From Caulobacter sp. BK020 (GTDB lineage: Bacteria; Pseudomonadota; Alphaproteobacteria; Caulobacterales; Caulobacteraceae), in NCBI RefSeq assembly GCF_004342605.1, contig NZ_SLZL01000016.1, positions 1-64,000 on the forward strand: 64,000 nucleotides of DNA, given 5' to 3'. The notes under the pieces are model-generated. The model had not been told where the DNA came from, did not search any database, and was given only the letters and a program-made list of their open reading frames with translations. This document shows positions 43,159 to 49,453 of the stretch, in pieces. Numbering within the stretch: the first letter of the stretch is position 1; each line of letters opens with the position of its first letter. The translations under genes and the position numbers were made by a program.

Positions 43159-43353
43159 ATGTCTTCGCTCTTCGATTCCGTCCGAAACCTCATTCACGAC
43201 ACCGCCGACGGCCTGATCAGCGCCGATGTCACGACCAAGGTGTCGGACATGTACGCAAGCTTCCTCAGTGCGGGCCTGGGGATAGCCAACGACACCCTGA
43301 AGGTCGTGCGCGACGTCACCGCCCCGCCGCCGCCCGCCCCGCCCGGACCCTGA
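43159..43353 (+). CDS. Small helical protein with Pro-rich end
   Basis: The 64-residue product is predicted to be one long amphipathic helix (SLFDSVRNLIHDTADGLISA, then VSDMYASFLSAGLGIANDTL) ending in a PPPPAPPGP tail. No Cys, no signal peptide, no family. It begins 22 bases after the second flavoprotein. The helical segment resembles in style those at the start of the 39586 product and near the end of the 44459 product, suggesting interacting or membrane-surface-binding subunits. Confidence 0.6.
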   Translation: MSSLFDSVRNLIHDTADGLISADVTTKVSDMYASFLSAGLGIANDTLKVVRDVTAPPPPAPPGP

Positions 43354-43387
43354 ACGCCCCGTTCCCAACCCCGCCAAGGAGGTCGTT

Positions 43388-43762
43388 ATGTACACCGGAT
43401 ACTGGAGTCCCTGCGGCGACGATCAGCCGCCCGGCCACCACCATCACCCCGTCAGTCCGGCCATGCTGCTGGCCCGGGAGATCGACGTCGACACGGCCAC
43501 GCCCTCCAAGGACGGCCTGGTCGGCGGCGCGCGGCCGGTCTTCCTGTCTCTCGAATACCTGGTGGACGCCGGAGCGGTTTCGCCCACGGTGAAGATCACC
43601 ACGGCCGCCGGCGGCTCCAGCGCCACCTGGAGCGATGATGCGCCGGCCGAGGGCTACACCGTGCGCCAGGCCGTCCTGAGCGCCGCCCCGGGAACCAAGG
43701 TCACCGTGGCGGTGAACAATGTGCTCGCCCGCCTCAGATGGTGCGAGCTCGTCTGCTGCTGA
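43388..43762 (+). CDS. Beta-domain protein ending RWCELVCC
   Basis: The 124-residue product starts with a His-rich segment (GHHHHP) and then forms a beta domain of about 75 residues (FLSLEYLVDAGAVSPTVKIT ... VTVAVNNVLARLRWCELVCC) ending in two Cys. The domain is clearly homologous to the end of the next gene's product: SLEY, a Trp in the middle, Y-x-V, PG, VN and the terminal RWCE-x2-C line up. AAGGAGG lies 7 bases upstream of the ATG. The CC end resembles Rab-type prenylation sites in form only. No known family. Confidence 0.7.
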   Translation: MYTGYWSPCGDDQPPGHHHHPVSPAMLLAREIDVDTATPSKDGLVGGARPVFLSLEYLVDAGAVSPTVKITTAAGGSSATWSDDAPAEGYTVRQAVLSAAPGTKVTVAVNNVLARLRWCELVCC

Positions 43763-43808
43763 AACCTTCCCCGACAGGCCCGCGCGCGGGCGCGAATGGA
43801 GACACGTC

Positions 43809-44354
43809 ATGAGTTCAGCCCAGTACGCCAAGTCAGCCGGCCCACGAGTGCTGCCGTTCGCGTTTCACGGACACGGGCATGGCCCGGGGACCTGCAAGTC
43901 GTGCGGCTGCGATTCCGCGGAGTGCCGCTGCGGCTGCCGGCAGTGCCGCAAGGAAGCTAAGGAAGTCACCTACACGGCCCAGGCCAAGGCCGTTGTCGGC
44001 GGCAACGTCGCGGGAAGCCTCGCCGCCGCCCACCTCGCCCAGGCGGCCGGCGCCAGCGCCGCGGCGGCGGACGCTCCCAATGCGGTCGCCCCGGCCACGG
44101 CGTTCGTCGGCGGCGGGTGCTGCGTGCATATCTCGCTGGAATACGCCCCGATCACCCCGACCGCTCAGTCGGCCGTGGCCATCATGGTCCGCGACACCGA
44201 GGGGACGGTGATGCTTTGGGAGAAGATCGACCCGCCGGGGACCCACTACCAGGTCAAGGAGAACGTCGTCACCACCAAGCCCGGCGCCACCATCCTGCTG
44301 TTTGCCGTCAACGCGACCGTCAGGGCGCGCTGGTGCGAAGTGTTCAGCTGCTAG
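43809..44354 (+). CDS. Cys/His-rich protein ending RWCEVFSC
   Basis: The 181-residue product has an N-terminal metal-type segment (HGHGHGPGTCKSCGCDSAEC, then RCGCRQC) at about residues 20-50, an Ala-rich linker, and a C-terminal beta domain (ISLEYAPITPTAQSAVAIMV ... VRARWCEVFSC) homologous to the preceding gene's product. The ATG at 43809 follows ATGGAGA; the longer frame upstream reads the previous gene out of phase. The last residue is Cys. The Cys/His segment is likely to bind zinc or copper. A hairpin with a T-rich tail follows the stop directly and may end the transcript. Confidence 0.7.
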   Translation: MSSAQYAKSAGPRVLPFAFHGHGHGPGTCKSCGCDSAECRCGCRQCRKEAKEVTYTAQAKAVVGGNVAGSLAAAHLAQAAGASAAAADAPNAVAPATAFVGGGCCVHISLEYAPITPTAQSAVAIMVRDTEGTVMLWEKIDPPGTHYQVKENVVTTKPGATILLFAVNATVRARWCEVFSC

Positions 44355-44440
44355 AGCAAATCGCCCGATTTGCTCTAGTCTTTTGTTTTCGCATCGCTTT
44401 TGCGGAAAACCGGCATCCACTTTTCCGCGCGATGCCCTAG
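44352..44440. repeat. Dispersed repeat, copy 2, with terminator-like hairpin
   Basis: This is the inverted relative of 34603-34703. It begins at the stop codon of the previous gene. Its first part (44353-44376) is a perfect 11-base stem, AGAGCAAATCG/CGATTTGCTCT with 2-base loop, followed by AGTCTTTTGTTTTC, so it can act as a Rho-independent-like terminator for the block. Confidence 0.75.
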
Positions 44441-44458
44441 ACCCAAGGAGAACCAGCC

Positions 44459-44959
44459 ATGGCGAGCGACGCCAAGTCCACGACGGCCGCCGGCCCGAAC
44501 AAGGCGCAGGCGGAGTTCGACAAGTACGCCCAGCGCCGGCGAGCGCAGGCCGCCGGGACGGGGGCGGACGCGCCCGCCGGCGCGGGCTTTTTCCCGGGCG
44601 AGGGCCTCACCTGGGCCGTGCCGCTTGGAGTCGGCATGGCGCCGGCCTTTCCGAGCGGCCCCGCGTCGGGCCAGGGACCGGGTTCGGGGCCAGGCGGCGG
44701 CGGTCCCGGCGACTCCGCGGGCGGCTTGACCGAGAGCATCGGAACCACGGTCCGGCTCGGCGTGGACCTCCTGAACGCGGCGCTGGTCAACGGCGTGAAG
44801 ATTCTCGGCGGCTTCAGCGGCGCCTATGGCCACGGCGCCCATGAGGGCTGTGGATGTGGCTCCGGATACGTCTGCGAGAGCTGCTGCGAGCCGTCATGCT
44901 GCGCGCCGGACTGCTGCGGCTGCGAGTGCTGCCGTCCCGGCGTGGGAAGCTGTTGTTGA
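44459..44959 (+). CDS. Cys-rich-tail protein ending GSCC
   Basis: The 166-residue product has a polar helix at the start, a Gly/Pro-rich middle (GQGPGSGPGGGGPGD), a helix around SIGTTVRLGVDLLNAALVNG, and then a Cys-rich end: AHEGCGCGSGYVC, CCEPSCC, DCCGCECC and GSCC. There are 16 Cys in the last 38 residues. HEGCGCG is shared with the protein encoded at 39363, where it also follows a hydrophobic helix, so the two are probably diverged paralogues. CAAGGAG precedes the ATG by 9 bases. It lies beyond the repeat but in the same direction. Metal binding or modification of Cys is possible. Confidence 0.7.
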   Translation: MASDAKSTTAAGPNKAQAEFDKYAQRRRAQAAGTGADAPAGAGFFPGEGLTWAVPLGVGMAPAFPSGPASGQGPGSGPGGGGPGDSAGGLTESIGTTVRLGVDLLNAALVNGVKILGGFSGAYGHGAHEGCGCGSGYVCESCCEPSCCAPDCCGCECCRPGVGSCC

Positions 44960-45004
44960 GGCCGGACCGCGACGACCCTTGTCTCTGGCTCGGCGACCTT
45001 GCGG

Positions 45005-45559
45005 TCAGCTGGGTGGGGCCAAATCGGCGACGGACCCGCCGAGCGGTTGCGCCGCATGACGCAACCGCTCGAAGTAGATTCTGAACCAGGGCGTATAGTT
45101 GAGGGGGCGCTGAAGCATGTCCTCGGCGATCCAGGCCGGATCCCGCCAAGCCCAGCCCATGGCTTCGTCGGGATTCGCGACGGGATCGCCTTCATGACGG
45201 CCCAGGAAGACGTGGGCGATCTCGTTCTCGGTCAGGCCGGCGCAGACATCCGCCGTATATCGAACCTGCGACAACAGGTTGAGAGGGCACTGGATACCCA
45301 TCTCCTCCCACAGGCGGCGAGCCGCGGCGGCGGCGGCCGTCTCGCCCGGCCGGGGATGGCCGCAGCAGGCGTTACTCCAGAGCGTGCCGGAGTGATACTT
45401 GTCGGCGGCGCGCTGTTGCAGAAGCCATCGCCCTTCGCGATCCACGACCAGCACGGACACGGCGCGATGCAGGCTGCCGAGACGGTGCGCGAGCAGCTTC
45501 TCCGCCGATCCAAGCGCGCGATCGGCTTCATCCACCAGGATGACCTGTTCGTCTTCCAC
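45005..45559 (-). CDS. idi: Isopentenyl-diphosphate delta-isomerase, type 1
   Basis: The 184-residue enzyme is a Nudix-fold type 1 IDI. The catalytic Cys lies in WSNACCGHPRPGE, the metal-binding Glu follow in the Nudix-like ARRLWEEMGI, and YTADVCAGLTENEIAHVF carries the second half of the site with its Glu pair. It interconverts IPP and DMAPP. It starts with GTG and is convergent with the Cys-tail block, 45 bases from its last stop. Bacteria using the MEP pathway make both isomers and do not need IDI, so its presence usually marks a demand for longer isoprenoids. That agrees with the synthase-like and reductase genes next door. Confidence 0.92.
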   Translation of the reverse strand: MEDEQVILVDEADRALGSAEKLLAHRLGSLHRAVSVLVVDREGRWLLQQRAADKYHSGTLWSNACCGHPRPGETAAAAAARRLWEEMGIQCPLNLLSQVRYTADVCAGLTENEIAHVFLGRHEGDPVANPDEAMGWAWRDPAWIAEDMLQRPLNYTPWFRIYFERLRHAAQPLGGSVADLAPPS

Positions 45560-45925
45560 TACGCAGGACTCCCGAGAGCTGACCGGCCGGCCGCCTGGTC
45601 TACCGCAAGGACTCCGCCGTCTTGATCCATCCGCGAAGCCCTGCCGGAGCGCTTGTCGGGAAGATCCTCAAGCTCCCGAATTGGAACCCTTGCTTCCGAA
45701 ATGTCGTCGCAAGGCCTCGCCATCGGTTCCGCCCAGGTCTGCCCTTCCGCCATACCCTTGCTCCGACTGGCGCTGAAGTCGAACGCACCCGCGCCGGGAG
45801 CCGCTGCAACCCAAGCGTTCGGGAACATGTTCCGAAACCGATCAGAACTCAAGCCGCCCGCCCAGGCCCACCAGAAAGACACCGCTCCAACGCGCAGGCG
45901 ACCGGAGCGGGCGCAGTGCTCCCCA
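45560..45925. other. 366-base gap without recognisable features
   Basis: It lies between the idi start and the end of the DUF2306 gene, both on the minus strand, and should hold the idi promoter. Open frames on both strands lack ribosome sites and protein-like composition. I see no hairpin or operator that stands out. Confidence 0.5.
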
Positions 45926-46741
45926 TTAGAGGTACGGGGCCCACATCAAGGTCACCGTTCCGAAGACGCCGATCGCGGTGAAGGCCGCGGCGGCGAGCAC
46001 CAGGGCGGCCGCCGACGCCTTCAGGACGCTGTTGGCGCCTTTCCCGGCCGCGACGTAGAGCTCCAGGATCGCCAAAGGGATCAGATAACTGCCAAAGGTC
46101 AGGACGATGTCGGCTGGTCCCGACATGTCGTCGGTCATCCCCACGGGGGCGCGGTTGACGACGACCCAGCCCATCAGCCCGATCCTGAGGAACCAGACGC
46201 CGCTGACGACCATGAAGGCGCGCATGGCCCAGATCCGATGACGCTCGAACCGCCGCTTGACCGCGTGCCGCCAGGCCAGGCTGGCGAAGATCAGGATCAG
46301 CATCGCGTTGACGAGGATCGCGACGGCCGAGATCTCCGACAGCCGGGTTTCCCGAACGACGGACAACCAGATCCCGCTCAGCGCCATGAAGATCGCCATG
46401 GCGAGGAAGACGCGGCCGGTCCAGCGATGCAGCCGCGCCCAGCGGCGGCGGAGGCCGGGGATCAATTGCATCAGCCCGCAGACAGTCACGACGGCGGCCA
46501 GCAGGACATGGGCGGCGAACACGATGTTGCCGGCCCTGTCGCCGGGGATGTAGCCGTCGATCAGAGGCTTGTCGTTCCAGCCGGCGAAGTCTCCGGTCGC
46601 GGTTCGCACGCCGTAGAAGGCGAGAATGAAGCCGATGAAGGCCGTCTGGCCCACCAAGGCGACGATGAACCAGAGCCGGCCCGTCCAGGCCAGGGCGGCG
46701 CCCGTATCCAACGGAAGCGAGCGTGGAGATGGGATAGACAT
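45926..46741 (-). CDS. DUF2306 membrane protein
   Basis: The 271-residue protein has seven or eight hydrophobic helices (WTGRLWFIVALVGQTAFIGF first), with conserved polar spots LHRWTGRVFLAMAIFMALSG and ERHRIWAMRAFMVVSGVWFL. The repeated H-R-x-x-G/A pattern matches DUF2306. The ATG at 46741 follows AGGAG by 6 bases; an in-frame start further up adds ten residues without a ribosome site. It is divergent from an AraC-type regulator with membrane segments, a pairing that suggests regulation by that protein. Function unknown. Confidence 0.78.
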   Translation of the reverse strand: MSIPSPRSLPLDTGAALAWTGRLWFIVALVGQTAFIGFILAFYGVRTATGDFAGWNDKPLIDGYIPGDRAGNIVFAAHVLLAAVVTVCGLMQLIPGLRRRWARLHRWTGRVFLAMAIFMALSGIWLSVVRETRLSEISAVAILVNAMLILIFASLAWRHAVKRRFERHRIWAMRAFMVVSGVWFLRIGLMGWVVVNRAPVGMTDDMSGPADIVLTFGSYLIPLAILELYVAAGKGANSVLKASAAALVLAAAAFTAIGVFGTVTLMWAPYL

Positions 46742-46811
46742 GAAAGCTCCTGACGAGACCCTCGACACCGAGGTCGTCGGCAGGGATGTGTTCGGCGCGG
46801 ACAGAGGTCTC

Positions 46812-46829
46812 GCCGATTTGGAAATCGGC
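46812..46829. promoter_or_regulatory. Palindrome between divergent DUF2306 and AraC-type genes
   Basis: GCCGATTT-GG-AAATCGGC is a perfect 8-base-arm palindrome, 71 bases upstream of the DUF2306 start and 79 bases upstream of the regulator start. It is a plausible operator for both genes. Confidence 0.5.
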
Positions 46830-46907
46830 TAGAGATTCTTTCGAGAAGGATCTGGCGGTGGACAGGCCCTCGCCTCCTGCGCCATTTTCCGCTGGCGGAG
46901 AGGGGCG

Positions 46908-47918
46908 ATGGGATCGGCGGCGACATTGGGGTCTTCCATCGCGGCGGTGCGAAGGGGTTTGGGCCCCTGGCGCTCGTGGAGCCGGCTGCAGGTTCACGCC
47001 GCGATCGCGACGGCGTCGTTCGTCTGCTACATCCTCGGGCGGCTGCTCGATGGCCGCGCTGCATTGTTTTTCTCGGTGATCGGCGTTGGGGCCTGCGGCT
47101 GGGCCTGGCTGGCGGCCCGCGCGCTCTTCGACCCGGCCGAGCAGGACGCGCGGTGGCCTCGCGTCGTGGCTTTGACCGTCGCCGTCTCTGGAGCCCTGTC
47201 CGCCGCGACGCCGGCTTCGGCGCTTGTCGGGCGTGTCGCCGAGAACGTCTATGCGCTGAGCGGCTCGGCCGCCTTGCTGCTGACCTTCGTCGAGCCGTTT
47301 CAGCGCTACGCGCGCGACCTGGCGGTCGGCGAAAAGCGGTTTCGCGCGCTGTTTGTCGCAACCTACGCCCTGCTGGTGGCCGTTGCGGTCCTGGGGCTGC
47401 GCGCCGTCGGCGAGGCGCCCGAAGAGGCCGTGCGAGACGACCTCGTCAAAAGCGCCTGCGCCTTTGCGGGGCTGGGCGCGCTGGTAGGCGCAGTCTGGTT
47501 TCGGCGCCGCCATCCGCTCACGCGGGCTGCGACCACCTCACGCCGCGTTCCGACGGCCGATGACTGGCGATTGGCCGAGCGCTTGCGAGGATTGCTGGCC
47601 AAGGAGGCGATCGAGCGCCAGACCGATCTCAAGATCGGCGACGTCGCCGCGCGCCTGGGAGAGCCCGAATACCGGGTATCCCAGTGCATCAGCGCCGCGC
47701 TCGGCTTTGCGAACTTCAATCGCTGGATCAACCATCACCGGATCGCACGCGCCAAGGACCTGCTCGCCCAGGCCGACGAGCAACGGTCGATTCTCGAAAT
47801 CGCGTTCGTGTGCGGCTTCTCGTCCCTCGGTCCGTTCAACCGCGCCTTCCGCGACGAGGTGGGCATGACCCCTCGGGTCTACCGCACGACGATGCGCGGG
47901 ACGAAGATCCAGACATAG
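46908..47918 (+). CDS. Membrane-anchored AraC family regulator
   Basis: The 336-residue protein begins with about 200 residues containing six hydrophobic segments (first AAIATASFVCYILGRL), then a linker, then an AraC/XylS double helix-turn-helix at about 235-330: LKIGDVAARLGEPEYRVSQC, then SILEIAFVCGFSSLGPFNRA and FRDEVGMTPRVYR. AraC domains tethered to multi-pass membrane segments can sense signals in or across the membrane. GAGAGGGG lies 4 bases before the ATG. It is divergent from the DUF2306 gene, its likely target. Confidence 0.88.
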   Translation: MGSAATLGSSIAAVRRGLGPWRSWSRLQVHAAIATASFVCYILGRLLDGRAALFFSVIGVGACGWAWLAARALFDPAEQDARWPRVVALTVAVSGALSAATPASALVGRVAENVYALSGSAALLLTFVEPFQRYARDLAVGEKRFRALFVATYALLVAVAVLGLRAVGEAPEEAVRDDLVKSACAFAGLGALVGAVWFRRRHPLTRAATTSRRVPTADDWRLAERLRGLLAKEAIERQTDLKIGDVAARLGEPEYRVSQCISAALGFANFNRWINHHRIARAKDLLAQADEQRSILEIAFVCGFSSLGPFNRAFRDEVGMTPRVYRTTMRGTKIQT

Positions 47919-47951
47919 CGCTTGCCTGAGGATCGGCCTGCGGCGCGCGCT

Positions 47952-48746
47952 TTAGTGTTTCGCGTCCGGGTGCGCCTTGGCCCAGTCCAGCGCGCCCTGC
48001 AGGGTGGTGACCCAGACCTCGTCGCGGTGGGCGGCCAGCCAGGCGACCAGCTCGCGGTGCGCGGGGTCGGACACCTGGAGGTAGTCGCCGCCGACGCCGT
48101 GGAACAGATAGACCGCCATGCCGCCCCCGGTTTGCGCCTCCTTGGCGAACGCGATCAGCTGCGCTCCGGTGACCGCCTCGTCGAACCCGCGTGACGGGAT
48201 GTGCATCGGATCCATCCGGCCGACATCGGCGCGCAGATCGTCGGGCGAAGTGTAGACCCCGCGCGCATAGGTCACCAGGTTCGCGGCCCTGAGGGTCTCG
48301 ATATAGTCGACGCCGCCCGCCAGGGTCTGGCCGCACGGCGAGGCGAATCCGTGGGTTGGCTTGCCGTCCAGCGCGGTCAGAAGCACGTTCTGCTGCTCGA
48401 TCTCCCTCAGCATGGCGGCCGGCGTATAGGCCTCGGACGTGTAGCGGGGCTCGGTGGAAAATTTGGAGGCGGGGCAGGGATGGAAAAGGGTATGGTTGGC
48501 CAGTTCGTGGCCTCCCGCGCCCACGGCGCGCCAACGCGGGATCGCCGCCAGCTTCAGGCCGGTGAGGAAGAAGGTCCCCTTGAATCCAGCCTCGTCCAGC
48601 ACCGGCACGGCGTGGTCGAGCTGGGAGTCCAGCGCGTCGTCATAGGTCAGCACCACCGCCGCCTTGGCCCCTCCGGGCCATTGCGTCGCCGATGCGGCCG
48701 ACACGCCGCAGATCAAGCTCAGCGCGAGCGCCAGAAGCGTTTTCAT
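47952..48746 (-). CDS. Exported polysaccharide deacetylase family protein
   Basis: The 264-residue product has a signal peptide (MKTLLALALSLICGVSAASA) and a NodB-type domain: VLTYDDALDSQLDHAVPVL with the catalytic Asp pair, then the metal-binding HELANHTLFHPCP (H-x3-H spacing) near residue 85 and a late VYLFHGVGG. It hydrolyses N- or O-acetyl groups of cell-wall or extracellular polysaccharide. The ATG at 48746 is chosen because AAGGGGGG sits 6 bases upstream; the ATG two codons earlier overlaps that ribosome site. A candidate sRNA terminator lies about 160 bases upstream. Confidence 0.85.
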   Translation of the reverse strand: MKTLLALALSLICGVSAASATQWPGGAKAAVVLTYDDALDSQLDHAVPVLDEAGFKGTFFLTGLKLAAIPRWRAVGAGGHELANHTLFHPCPASKFSTEPRYTSEAYTPAAMLREIEQQNVLLTALDGKPTHGFASPCGQTLAGGVDYIETLRAANLVTYARGVYTSPDDLRADVGRMDPMHIPSRGFDEAVTGAQLIAFAKEAQTGGGMAVYLFHGVGGDYLQVSDPAHRELVAWLAAHRDEVWVTTLQGALDWAKAHPDAKH

Positions 48747-48907
48747 CGTCATCCCCCCTTGCCGTCGAACGCGGCGTGATTCTTGCCGCCGCTCACGCGA
48801 CACCCTGGCGTTCAACGCCTTGCCATCGTCGACGATCCAGTCAAACCGATCGAAGATGTTGGACATCGGCCGGTAGCGGCCGCCCAACGCCCCTTCTGGC
48901 CACCTTC

Positions 48908-48961
48908 AAAAAAAGACGCCCGGGTCCGAGGGCAGGATCAAGCCCATTCCAGACCCGGGCG
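48908..48961 (-). terminator. Strong Rho-independent terminator on the minus strand
   Basis: On the minus strand CGCCCGGGTC pairs perfectly with GACCCGGGCG (10 bases), with an inner GGGC/GCCC stem in the loop. UC and seven U follow. No minus-strand protein gene ends here, so it terminates either a small RNA or a leader. Confidence 0.8.
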
Positions 48962-48993
48962 GGACCGCACCGGGAAGGAGGGGGCAGTCATCA
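48908..48993 (-). ncRNA. Candidate small RNA of about 85 nucleotides
   Basis: A TATAAT box on the minus strand at 49005-49000 would place a start near 48993, and transcription would end at the terminator at 48908. The 5' part is single-stranded and C-rich, with CCCCCUCCUUCCC, a typical anti-Shine-Dalgarno seed of alphaproteobacterial sRNAs. No convincing -35 box is seen at 17 bases; the nearest candidate is TGACTT at about 20. The RNA also contains a 17-codon frame (MTAPSFPVRSRPGLEWA) ending before the terminator, so an attenuator with leader peptide for the downstream deacetylase gene is the alternative. Confidence 0.5.
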
Positions 48994-49005
48994 GAGGGCA
49001 TTATA

Positions 49006-49453
49006 GCTGCAAACTCTACCATCAGAAAGTCACTTGTGAAAAGATTTTTATCTGCAAAATTTACGCTTGCTGGGAGGCCAAGATCTGATCTGGCGCCGTA
49101 GGCGCATGTCGCCGGCCTGCGCTATCTCGGCGACGCGCTAGCGCCAGCGCAGTGTCGAAAATGCCACGTTCTCACATATAAAAACATTTTCCCCCAGAAA
49201 GCTGCGACGGAAAGGCGCCTAGCTATTGTAGGACAAATCAACAGCGCCGATCGGCCTCTCAGCGGCGCTCATGACGGCGGGGCGAGAAGTTAGACTGGCG
49301 AGAGTCCCCCTGAACGACGGTTGTGCGTAGGGAGCATGGGTCAAGCCCGGCGAAGTCGGACATTGACCGAAATCCGATGTGAAGGTCCTGCTGTCCAGAG
49401 AGGCGGATCAGGTCTGAAGAAGAAGTCGTAATGGTAAACATGGTGGGGAAATC
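49006..49453. other. AT-richer gap of about 450 bases
   Basis: The stretch is clearly richer in A and T than its surroundings, especially 49010-49060 and 49150-49200. It holds the candidate sRNA promoter at its left end and should contain the alpha-galactosidase promoter at its right end. I find no open frame with a ribosome site and no clear sugar-regulator operator. Confidence 0.5.

Noticed and set aside
45653..46753. Plus-strand frame of 366 codons opposite the DUF2306 gene
   Set aside because: The minus strand encodes a clean multi-pass membrane protein with a ribosome site; the plus frame is hydrophilic low-complexity sequence.
49259..49441. Minus-strand 60-codon frame upstream of the alpha-galactosidase
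   Set aside because: It has no ribosome site, a Ser/Arg-rich composition and lies in the probable promoter region.
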